DNA of 64,000 nucleotides, from contig JAKLMB010000019.1 of NCBI GenBank assembly GCA_022813625.1, forward strand, positions 1 through 64,000. Reading direction: 5' to 3'. The DNA is from Aaosphaeria pasadenensis. Lineage: Eukaryota; Ascomycota; Dothideomycetes; Pleosporales. This document shows, in pieces, positions 1-8,784 of the stretch. The notes below the pieces were generated by a model. The model was not told the origin of the DNA and ran no database searches. It saw nothing but the letters and a program-made list of their open reading frames with translations. How positions within the stretch are numbered: the stretch's first letter is position 1; the number at the start of each line of letters is the position of its first letter. Position numbers and translations under genes: made by a program.

Positions 1-26
1 ATCGACCATGGCTCCTCAGTTGAAAG

Positions 27-1048
27 GTAGCTAAACCGTATCGCCAGAAGTACGTGTTTCTGTATGATCCCCCCCCCCCCCAACCCAAACAACATCCATT
101 GTCCGTGTGCTGATGCGCTGATAGTGTCGGCGATGCCGCCCACTCTTTCCCACCGACAGGGGGTCTTGGGCTCAACTCTGGCCTGGCAGATGCTCACAAT
201 CTTGCTTACAAGATTGCGGCTGTGCACCAGGGATGGGCAAAAGACGGTCTACTAGATTCTTACGATGCCGAAAGGCGGCAGATTGCACTCGTAGCCTCAG
301 CCCAGAGCGTCAAGAACGGAAAAAAGATATTCTCGTTCCTAAAGACCCTCGGCACTGCCGACATCTCTGACTTGGAGGAGGCTCGTGCAAATTTGCTACG
401 ATCAATCCATGATCCGACCAAACAAGACGAAATTCAAAGCGAAATTGGAAATCAGCGTGAGCACTTTGACAATGTACGTCGATTCTTCCTTTACTTCTCC
501 CCATCTATGTATGGCTAACAGTCGTGCGTTACAAGCTAGAGATTCACATCGGATATGTCTACGGCAGTAAGGAGGTGCCACAGAATGCCTCCCATTTTAC
601 ACCCAAATTCAAAGTTGGGGCAAGACTCCCACATGCTTGGATTCGGCCCAAGTCTAGCAAACTTACCGAAGCTATAAAGCCTCTCGATGTTTCGTATATC
701 AAAGAGCTATCTCAAGAAGAAGTTGACGCTCGTCGATACTCGACTCTGGATCTTATTGAAGTTGGGTCATTCACACTACTAGTGAACTCACGGGCAGCTT
801 GGGAAGATCGGCACCACGTGGCCTCTCTATCCCTGGACAACCAAGGCATCAAGGTCCGCCTCGTTGCTGCCGACTCAGACTTTATATTTGTAGATCAGAA
901 TCAGTTTGATTTGTATAATAAGGGCATCGGATTCTGTAGCGGCGGTGCTCTGTTGGTACGACCTGATCAGCATATTGTCGGCTGCCTTGGGGCCAACACG
1001 ACATCTACAGATATCAAAAGGCTTGTCAAATCGCATTTATATCTATAA
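27..1048 (+). CDS. FAD-dependent aromatic monooxygenase (phenol 2-monooxygenase-like), 3' part only
   Basis: This is the C-terminal part of a class A flavin monooxygenase of the phenol hydroxylase type, which hydroxylates aromatic rings using NAD(P)H and O2. Exons at about 27-61, 125-473 and 536-1048 join in phase. The first junction gives YVFLVGDAAHSFPPTGG, the FAD-ribityl binding GD motif, followed by GLGLNSGLADAHNLAYK. The last exon codes for the thioredoxin-like C-terminal domain, with GALLVRPDQHI near the end, and stops with TAA at 1046-1048. The second intron uses the donor gtacgt at 474 and the acceptor caag at 535, restoring HFDNLEIHIGYVYG. The N-terminal Rossmann GxGxxG region lies outside the window. 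Reading back in frame from position 27 meets a TGA at 21-23, so either another intron ends at 26 or the gene is damaged there. The family is clear; the substrate is unknown. Confidence 0.88.
69..81 (+). repeat. C13 homopolymer inside an intron
   Basis: A run of 13 cytosines lies within the first visible intron (62-124) of the flavin monooxygenase gene, just after the gtatga donor. Such runs are prone to length error in sequencing and to slippage in cells. Confidence 0.9.
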
Positions 1049-1421
1049 TAAAATAATAGATAGCGCAGATTAAAATTAATCCTGCAACCAAACCTTAAAG
1101 TAAAACATCTATTGTCTGGCTGTACGAACGGAGATGAGAGGCAACCCTGAACTATATATGTAACTACCGACTGGGTGCTGATAACTTCTGTAGCTCTACC
1201 TAAATAACTATTCAATCTAACTCTTCACTACCATATTTGATTCCTCCCTTAGAACTACCACACCCTGATTGTAAGAAAGGTAGTGATTACTTCTATACAG
1301 TATCTTCTTTCTGCTATTGGTTCCTTGCATATTCCTTTAGGACCTTGCATGCTTCTGAGAAGCTAAGATAAATTAAAGATGTATGTTAAGATTATACTTA
1401 GCTTAACCTATATAAAACTTG
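1049..1421. other. Convergent 3' intergenic region, A+T-rich
   Basis: The stop codons of the flavin monooxygenase and the FAH-family hydrolase face each other here. The stretch is rich in A and T compared with its surroundings, with several AATAAA/TATAAA-like strings that could serve 3'-end formation on either strand. I see no gene in it. Confidence 0.6.
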
Positions 1422-2665
1422 TTATTCATTTATGAATTTGTTTACTAACGTGCCAATATGTGGTAGAATCTCGACAGAGAATTCATCGCCATGGCGGAGT
1501 GTCTCCTTTGGATCTTTGCCGACGCCGACGCCAGCCGGAGTGCCAGTGATGATGATTGTCCCAGGTGGTAAGGTGGTACTCTGCGACAGGAAACTAACCA
1601 GCTTTGGGATGCTGAAGATTAGGTCACTTGAGAAATGTTAACAAATGTACGAACTTTTGATGTGCTGCCGCGCACTGTGGACACAGTGCTAAATGTACAC
1701 GGAGAGCAGACGAAAGACTTACTTGATACTGCAATCCTGAAGGACTTTTCCATTCTTCTTCCCACGAATATTTAGTTTTGATGGATCTTGGATGACCGAC
1801 GTAGACACTAATGTTGGGCCTGGTAGGTTCTCAACGCAATGCCACTGACAACGTGTTTCAAGTCTAGATGAGCTTACCAATAGGGCAGGAACCATCGAAT
1901 CCCTTGGAGAAGCACCACTGAGATTGAGCAAACTGCGACGAGCGGCTTGAAACATCATTACATGCAGTATACCCCAAGACATAGTCCATGGCTTCGTCTT
2001 CGGTGACGTTTTTGGCCGTCTTACCAAGAACAACAGCTAGTTCAGATTCATAATCACCGCAATCATCCATTTGCGTGAGCTTCGGGAGGAGAGTCGGCGC
2101 TGGCCATGGATTACCTAGGGCAGTACTTGGCTTCCTGCGGACTCGTAAGTAACGATGCTTCTTCTCATTAAGGACTTACAGGTCCCTCAACTAACATGAA
2201 AACCGTCGGGGTTACTGGCAGGTCCATCTTGACCTCAGCTGCATGCTGCTTATACTGTGCAAAGTGATTCGAGGTTAGCCCTTATGAAGGTGCGCTCAGA
2301 CGGCTACTGGTCGGAAAGATAAAATACGGGATGTACAGACATTCAAGCCGATGCACCTAATGGTGCCAACCTCATTTTCAGCCAAGGGTGACAACACGCG
2401 TTCGATGATTTCGTTTTTGCCCGTGAAAACTCCAGGTGCGAGCACAGAAGTGCCAGATAAAACCTCCACGTCCACTTGTTCGCCGTTGCGCAGAGCGGCA
2501 CCTACGTCGATGTCGTGCCGGATAGGTTGACCTATCAGAATACGAGATGCGGTCGACTTTGGCACGAAGCGCACGAGGCCTTTACATTCCTAGATGTCAG
2601 TTTGCGTGTTCTGATCAGACGAAGAGCTGGGGCCTCCCACGCTTGAATTTGAAGGTATTGCTCAT
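1422..2665 (-). CDS. Fumarylacetoacetate hydrolase (FAH) family protein
   Basis: This 293-residue enzyme belongs to the FAH superfamily, which cleaves or decarboxylates beta-diketo acids at the end of aromatic catabolism. Six exons join in phase: 2665-2641, 2579-2341, 2254-2196, 2134-1878, 1819-1723 and 1626-1422. The first exon is only 25 nt; splicing gives the start MSNTFKFKRLVRFVPK, a typical FAH-family N-terminus that supports this start. The core has the metal-binding DYESE, then GYTACNDVSSR, SQWCFSKGFDG and PIGPTLV, and near the C-terminus IIITGTPAGVGVG. The length matches the short two-domain acylpyruvase-like members and not the roughly 420-residue true fumarylacetoacetase. It faces a flavin monooxygenase across 373 bp, so a ring-cleavage-product hydrolase is a fair inference; the substrate is unproven. 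Confidence 0.9.
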
Positions 2666-3050
2666 TTTCGTGAAGACGGTGATGTGATTTCCTCGAACTC
2701 GCAATGAAGGCTCTGCTAAGATCCAGATGCGACGTGAGATTAAGTTACTCTCCCGAGGGATGACGACGTGCCACGTGAGGTGGCTAATATCTAGTAACCT
2801 GAAGTGAGATACACGCTCAACAAGATCATGCCTTCGGACATTCCGACGGACATGGATCGGCTCGGCCCCCGGCTCGGCCGGCAGTTGCGTTCTATCACCA
2901 GCTGATTGGCTCATACGAATAGTGACGATTGGAGAGCATGCAAGCATACACTAGTTGCTATGCGGAGAACATCTACTCAAGACGAAGGATATTTGAAGAA
3001 CACGAAACCAGAGGCGCAATCACCGGTACTGCTTGAATACTGCTTGCAAC
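2666..3050. promoter_or_regulatory. Divergent promoter between the FAH gene and the DUF3500 gene
   Basis: The 385 bp between the two start codons must hold both promoters. It is unremarkable apart from a short palindromic ccacgtgagg (CACGTG E-box core) near 2771 and a gctcggccccc/ggctcggcc direct repeat near 2859-2877. No ORF in it is convincing. Confidence 0.5.
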
Positions 3051-4403
3051 ATGGATCCTTCCCAACAATCCCAGGCGAATACCTTTAGGGAATACCTACC
3101 AGATTTAAGCCTGGAGCGGTTCCGTACAATGCAGTTGCAGGATGCGCACGAGTATGTCAAAGAATTTCAGGAGAAAGGTCAGCCCCCGTGGCTGTATGGT
3201 CTCTATGTGCACTGGCGAAATTTGTTCCAAGAGACCTATCACGGCATCACGGTCGACGGTATGTCATGCCTGTCGCCTGTTGGCGCGTGAAATGGATTCT
3301 TTCATTTTAACATCCGGGTAGGGAAGGTGAGAGATGGTCTGTTCCAGGTCCAGGATGAGGGCGTCTTGGTGAAGCAAATCACCCAGGTGGCGGACACAGC
3401 GCTAGGTCTTATGAGTGCTGAACAAAAGTCACAGACCTGTCATCATATAGACTCTCCCGAGTGGAGGTCGTGGTCCAATCCAGAGTTTCTATTGAGTGAC
3501 AAAGGGATAAGACTCGATGAAATATCCCCTGAACTCCGAGCAAGTGTGCTGGCAATACTCGAGAGCACCTTGTCGCCCGAGGGATACCAAAAAGCCATCG
3601 GCGCCATGCGCATTAATCACTTCCTGGGCGAATTAGTCAAGGCTCCTGCGATAATGAACGAGTTCTCGTACAATTTCGTTCTATTCGGCCAACCCTCCGC
3701 CGAGAAACCATGGGGATTCTCCTTTTACGGGCATCATCTCTGTCTCAACATTCTGCTTTACAAGTCGCAGATTGTTATAGCGCCTTGGTTCACAGGTGCT
3801 GAACCCAACGTTATAGACGATGGTCCTTACAAGGGCACGCGCATCTTGGAGACCGAAGAGGCACTCGGCTTGAGACTCATGCAATCACTAGCCCCTAAGG
3901 CCCAGAAGGAAGCCCGTACATACGAGCTTTTGAAAGACCCTGCAATGCGACGTGGGCGCTGGAACCATGATGATCAACGACATCTTTGTGGTGCATACCG
4001 CGACAACCGAATTGTGCCTTATGAGGGCATCCTTGTGTCCGATATGAATACTACGCAACAGCAGCTTGTTGGAGAGATATGTGAGCAATACATGCTCTAT
4101 CTCCCGCAACCGGCCCGACAGATACAACTAGATCAGATCCGGAGCTGGTTCCATGAGACGTACTGGTCTTGGATTGGTGGTTTCGGCAGTGAAGATCCAT
4201 TCTACTTCCGCATCCAGAGTCCAGTAGTGATTATCGAATTTGATCACCACTCTGGTGTATTTTTGAACAACAAAGAGCCTGCTAAATTCCACATCCATAC
4301 TCTATTAAGGAGGCCGAACAGGGGCGATTATGGAGTAGCTCTACGGAGCTTGTTACCTGATTTGGAGCAAGATTTCGTATGGGAAGCATCCGAAGACTGT
4401 TGA
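3051..4403 (+). CDS. DUF3500 family protein
   Basis: The product is 429 residues from two exons, 3051-3258 and 3322-4403; the 63-nt intron (gtatgt...gggtag) splits a glycine codon and the join reads ITVDGKVRDG. I recognise the DUF3500 family by its order of blocks: the LYGLYVHWRNLFQE start region, GYQKAIGAMRINHFLGEL, PWGFSFYGHHLCLNI, FTGAEPNVIDDGPYKGTRIL, and the ending SPVVIIEFDHHSGVFL. No biochemical role is established for this family as far as I know. The conserved histidines (YGHHL, FDHHSG) suggest metal binding, but that is inference. There is no signal peptide or membrane segment. It is divergent from the FAH gene and could be co-regulated with it. The ATG at 3051 is preferred because it is the first in-frame ATG. 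Confidence 0.88.
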
Positions 4404-5829
4404 ACAATAGAGTACCAAGACAGATAGACTCATGAGATAGGCATAGCGGATGGTTCCAGCAGCACTCGTGATTCTTCATCTTTTAAAACCATGGCACCCT
4501 TTCCTTCAGCGTTGCTCTTCAATTGTATAGATGGGACTGATATACACATGCTGTATGAGATAATTGTCCAATGGCATACCGGCAATGAGGACTGTTGCTA
4601 TGCGAGGGGGAAAAGTGCTCAGTGATGCTTCGCTACAGTGTTTCTTTGCCGAACGGACTGGACATCGTCAGGAATAGAACCCATAATTTCCACAACGGCA
4701 GGTCTAATCATCTCCGCTCGTTTCCTCACCGTTCACGCTCGTAGTCACAGGATGCATCAGTGTATTCCAGGTTCATTATAAGACGGCATGCGGTCTGTGG
4801 GCGAACAGAAGATATCCTCACGACAAATGAGCTCACCGATTGACGTCCCGACAAGCGAAATGCAGATAGATGCAAATGACTTGGAGTGTCTCTTGCATCG
4901 GAATTCCCCTCAGATGATAACCAATGGCAGGAAGGGTTTCCAGCTATCTTTTTCTCTCCTTCCATATGCGGGCGATTTACATTCTCTCACCGTTCAGAAC
5001 GAACGCCTCGTGAGCGTTCGTCTCGAGTTCATTTCTTTACAATGCGTGGGGTTCAAAGTCGTCCAGTCCAATCCCGTCCAGCACCATCTCGGCCCGAACT
5101 TTAACTTTCTCTTCCGATCCTTGATCTTCGATGCGAAGGAAGTGGCTTGAAGAGGAGAAGCTTAGTAGGTTTGGCGTGGGTGGATTCGCAAGCCGGGTTA
5201 CCCGACGGGAGGGTCGTACAAGAACATGGGGGGTTACGTGGTGGTGGAGACTTGGTCGCTTGTCGTTCAGCTCAAAGTCTTTGTTCCTGAGGGGGTTTTG
5301 GAGTTCCGAGGGATGGGGAATGCTTATTTTGACGTTACGCATAGGATGTACGTAAATCCCAATGCAGGTCGTTGTGGTTGTCGTCGGAGGGAGCTAATGG
5401 GTTTTAGTCTACAAGTAGTTCTACATCTTGTGTACATAGCACATACTTCATCATTGGAACTTCAACGACTCGGTATCGTATACCTCTCATCGACAAGGCT
5501 GAATTTCTCGACATCAGCATCATTCCATTTCAGCTATCAGGTCATACTAGCATGGGCAATTTGGAATTCTATCTCTACAAAGTGGCTTTGCAATGTAGTG
5601 TCACCTAGCACAGCCACAACTTGGCAAAAGCTTCAAAGAAGGAAATGCGGTCCCCTCATCTGATACGTCAATCGTTCCAGCCAACCTCATTCCTTAAGAA
5701 CCAGTCTATCCCGCCGTCCTTTTTCATGATGTTCGCCCCTATTATTACACCACAGACTCTCCCGACCTATTTAAGAGCTTTCTACACATTCGAAGCTGGT
5801 TGAGGGAAAAGAGAATAGATATCGTGAAC
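4404..5829. other. Intergenic region without a supported gene
   Basis: This 1.4 kb separates two plus-strand genes. Short overlapping ORFs on both strands (up to 145 codons) show no recognisable family and no splice logic, so I leave them out. A tatttaag element about 60 bp before the next ATG (near 5767) could be its TATA-like promoter element. Confidence 0.5.
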
Positions 5830-6855
5830 ATGCCGTCATCAATGCTGGACCCGTTTGGAACGGGCAAATCCGCAGAAGCCAGTGGACCACACAATCGGCG
5901 AAACGAGCACACCAGCAGGGACGAGGAAAGAATACCAACATATGCAGAGTCGAGCGCCCAGCCTGCCATCCATCCAGAAGAGCTCCGACAGATCCAGCAA
6001 GCGCTCGCCGAATCAGCACTCACATCTAATGAACCTCCACCTCCAACATTAGATACACCTCAATCCGCTTCAAACCATGGACCCGACACCACTACCACCA
6101 CCACCGCAACACCAGGAGCGGCAGACGAAGAGATCGCTGGACTGCCGGGCTACTCAATCCTCGACCACACCCAAACCTCCTTTTCCATCCACGGAACCTT
6201 CATCCACAGCCCCGCAGGCCCTGTATACCAACTGTCCTCCCCTCTCGACGGGCGCCGCACCCCATTCCGACTCCGCCGTCTGCGCCCGAAGGAAATCACC
6301 CAGATGATGTCCCCGGGGGCACAACCCCTCCACTTCGATGTCTCGAACATCCTGTACGAAGTCACGGCCCCGCCTCTACTGGAAGAGTACCACATCTTCG
6401 GCAAGCGACGGACCTGCTTCCCCGGCGTCCTGGAACTCAAGTACTCGATGAACAAGTGGCGGGTCAAGCACGTCCCGCGCATCGGAGCCAAGCCGAAAGA
6501 GATACTGGCGTCGAAGCGGGTGGGGTTCTCGCCGTTCTCGAGCGGGCGGCTAGACAGGAAGAAGGAGGAAGAGAGCAGCGAGTGGAAGGACGCGCAGGGG
6601 AGAGTCCTGGCGACGGAGGTGCTGAGGAAGTTGGGGGACGGGGGCGTCGTGCCGTCGATCGAGCTGATTCCGGATCTGGATCAGACGTGGAGGGAGGTGG
6701 TGCTGACGGTGTGGGCGGCGAGGTTGTGGGTGGCGTTTGGGAAGGAGAGGACGCATGTTTATGGGTCGAGGTTGGAGGGGGGGAGCTTTGCGTCGATGCC
6801 TGGGTCGTCGCCGATTGATCGGCTCGGTGGGAAGGGGAAGAATGTTTTGCAGTGA
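5830..6855 (+). CDS. Hypothetical conserved-looking protein, 341 residues
   Basis: A single exon runs from the ATG at 5830 to a TGA at 6853-6855. Residues 1 to about 105 are polar and low in complexity, with a TTTTTTAT run. From about residue 110 the sequence becomes ordered: GLPGYSILDHTQTSFSIHG, GPVYQLSSPL, FDVSNILYEVTAPPLLEEY and FPGVLELKYSMNKWRVKHV, alternating hydrophobic and polar as in a beta-rich fold. A near-C-terminal segment reads EVVLTVWAARLWVAFGKER. The mix of short beta strands and a helix resembles a tubby-like barrel, but I cannot show that, and I do not recognise the family. Codon use (strong C/G third positions) is that of a real gene. No signal peptide is present. Confidence 0.75.
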   Translation: MPSSMLDPFGTGKSAEASGPHNRRNEHTSRDEERIPTYAESSAQPAIHPEELRQIQQALAESALTSNEPPPPTLDTPQSASNHGPDTTTTTTATPGAADEEIAGLPGYSILDHTQTSFSIHGTFIHSPAGPVYQLSSPLDGRRTPFRLRRLRPKEITQMMSPGAQPLHFDVSNILYEVTAPPLLEEYHIFGKRRTCFPGVLELKYSMNKWRVKHVPRIGAKPKEILASKRVGFSPFSSGRLDRKKEEESSEWKDAQGRVLATEVLRKLGDGGVVPSIELIPDLDQTWREVVLTVWAARLWVAFGKERTHVYGSRLEGGSFASMPGSSPIDRLGGKGKNVLQ

Positions 6856-7184
6856 GGTGGAGGGATTGCGTACGATTTCATGATATACCAACGTGTCTGT
6901 AAGAGGAAACGGGAGTAATTTGCATCACCGAAGAGTTCCTTTGCATCGGTCCTGATTTTTCGATGTAGCGTGATTGATAATATTCTTTTCGTGGTATAAC
7001 TCACACTGTCTCTGATATCAACCTTAGCTTGAAGCAGATCATCCTTCGAACTTCTTCGTAACTGTTCCGCGTGATTGATCCAAGTCATTCGTCATACATC
7101 ATCCATCTTTCTAGTTCCCATGCACACATGAAGCATCACACTCCCCCCATCCCCTTCCCCCCTCCCTCCAAACCCAAGCCCCAT
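6856..7184. other. Convergent 3' region containing a dense C-tract block
   Basis: The two flanking genes end towards each other. Nothing codes here. The right end (7143-7182) is the C-tract array described separately. Confidence 0.55.
7143..7182 (-). repeat. Putative G-quadruplex array in the 3' UTR of the EthD-like gene
   Basis: On the minus strand, which is the mRNA sense of the neighbouring gene, this stretch has six G-runs of three or more (lengths 4, 3, 3, 6, 4 and 6) separated by loops of 1 to about 6 nt. It starts three bases after the stop codon. It meets the usual G3+N1-7 pattern more than once. Formation in RNA or DNA is inferred. Confidence 0.6.
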
Positions 7185-7958
7185 CTACCACTCCCCATAC
7201 CTCCTCTTCAACCGATACCACCCCACCTCCTCCCTAACCAAACCCCCCATAACCCTCCTCGCCCAGTCCGTCTCCGCACTCTCCCTCAGGACCCCCCAAG
7301 GCAACTCCTCCCCATCGAACTCATGCAACGCAAGATAACACGGAACCTCAGGCCTAATCCTCTCGAACCCATCCAGCGCCGTGGCGTCAACAACCTTATA
7401 CCGCCTCGACCGCCGGTACCCAGGCGCCCGCGTGAAGAACGCGAGATGCTCTTCGCGGTACCACTCGTCGAAATCCGCGTGTGCGGATTCCCCGTCTGCA
7501 GGCTGCAGAGCCGCCGATATGAGAAACTTCGCCGGTCCCTCCGTCCTCTTCTCCCCTCCACTCGCTTCGCCATCTTCCCCATCCCCAGTAGTACTAGAAG
7601 AATTCTCAAACCACTGTACCTCCTCACAAAACCTCGTATCGAACCTCGCCTGCCGAAACACGCCCTCCAGCAACTCCCCACTCGGCCGACTCTGCCCATC
7701 CAGCCCTTTGAACTCCTCCGTGGTGCGGTACCCCACGTCTGGCATCTCGTAGACCGTGAGCCAAGGCGCGAGGCTGGACCATGTGGTGGGTGAGGGCTGT
7801 GGGGAGAGGGCTTCGTAGCGGGCGGCGCGGGGCACGCCCGGGAGGGAAGTGACTTCTTGGATGTGCGTTTCTTCGTACCATGTGCAGAAGGACTTAGGGG
7901 TTAGGGTTGGGGCGGAGGGGAGGATGCGGGAGGAAACCCAGAGGACGCCGGGGGGCAT
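7185..7958 (-). CDS. EthD-like protein with two dimeric alpha/beta-barrel repeats
   Basis: This single-exon protein has 257 residues, ATG at 7958 and TAG at 7185-7187. It contains two copies of the same signature: WYEETHIQEVTSLPGVPRAARYEA near residues 27-50 and FDEWYREEHLAFFTRAPGY near residues 160-180, each followed by strands that match a ferredoxin-like dimeric alpha/beta barrel (EthD/ABM type). In such families the acidic W-Y-x-E-x-H block lines a small-molecule pocket; members include monooxygenases and stress-responsive proteins. A single chain with two repeats could fold as a pseudo-dimer. The linker (about residues 115-150) is acidic and variable. The enzymatic role is unknown. It lies just downstream of the large Rho GEF on the same strand. 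Confidence 0.8.
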   Translation of the reverse strand: MPPGVLWVSSRILPSAPTLTPKSFCTWYEETHIQEVTSLPGVPRAARYEALSPQPSPTTWSSLAPWLTVYEMPDVGYRTTEEFKGLDGQSRPSGELLEGVFRQARFDTRFCEEVQWFENSSSTTGDGEDGEASGGEKRTEGPAKFLISAALQPADGESAHADFDEWYREEHLAFFTRAPGYRRSRRYKVVDATALDGFERIRPEVPCYLALHEFDGEELPWGVLRESAETDWARRVMGGLVREEVGWYRLKRRYGEW

Positions 7959-8784
7959 TGTTGGGGGTTGGTGGGATTTTGGGGGGAGGTGTTTGTGGAG
8001 GTTTGTGTGGAGGGGAAGGGGTAGTTGTAGGGAGGGTGGATCTTTTGTGTTTTGTGGTTTTTGGGGATTGATGGTTTCACGGTGAGTGGTTTGGATGAGG
8101 TTGTGGTCGTGAGTGTTTTGTTGTGGGAATAGTTGGGGATATGTTCAAGCTGCTAGTCCAGGGAATCATTTTCCGGGATGCGGGAGAGGGTCTCCAGACT
8201 TGTCGACCGTGGCCGCGTGGGCTGTACAGTATAGTAACGAACAGATACGAAGACGTACGGATGAGGTTGCTGCACTCAGGAAAAGACAAAAGGTATCATT
8301 CATTTCACCCTCAATTGCGCTCAATCAGCATGCATGGTTGATATGCCCTACTGACCAGACACCTGCTTTTTTCTCATCTCCAACCCGTCGCTCCCAACGG
8401 TGAATTCACCGATTGATACATCGACCGACTACCTGGGGCGATCCTACGCTCCTCAACCTCCTGCTATGGGATAGAAACTTAACCAAGGGAAAAATGGATT
8501 ATTCTAATACATTTGCCACCAAAGCTCAGGGGCAAAATAAGAAGAAAAGAAAGGGCAAGAAGCGCTCCAGTATCGCAACTCAAAGAGCTGTATGCGGTGC
8601 AGGAAAGAGGTCAAGCAACAGTAGCAGGCCCATAACGCGCGAACGCTTTCAAAAATGCTGTAATGAACTCTCGAGCCCCCCCCTCGAATGCGTGAAATAT
8701 TTCCTCGACCTGGTGCGGTAGGCGGCGGACAGTGACCATGTCTCGTCTCCAGCCGTAATCAATGACCGTGTTATTTCATCTCAT
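7959..8784. promoter_or_regulatory. Upstream region of the EthD-like gene, with G-rich top strand
   Basis: Directly upstream of the ATG the plus strand carries G-runs at 7963-7967, 7973-7975, 7981-7986, 8012-8015, 8018-8021, 8030-8032 and 8034-8036. This makes the sense mRNA leader C-rich. The rest, towards the 3' end of the Rho GEF gene, shows no supported gene; small ORFs at 8113-8403 and 8413-8721 look like chance. Confidence 0.5.

Noticed and set aside
2906..3088. A short plus-strand frame before the DUF3500 start
   Set aside because: It ends inside the first exon in another frame and adds nothing to the family alignment.
4788..5663. Several overlapping frames on both strands between the DUF3500 gene and the gene at 5830
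   Set aside because: No family resemblance, no consistent strand and no splice sites joining them.
7071..7793. A 240-codon plus-strand frame opposite the EthD-like gene
   Set aside because: Pro/Arg-rich antisense shadow; the minus-strand frame has two recognisable domain repeats.
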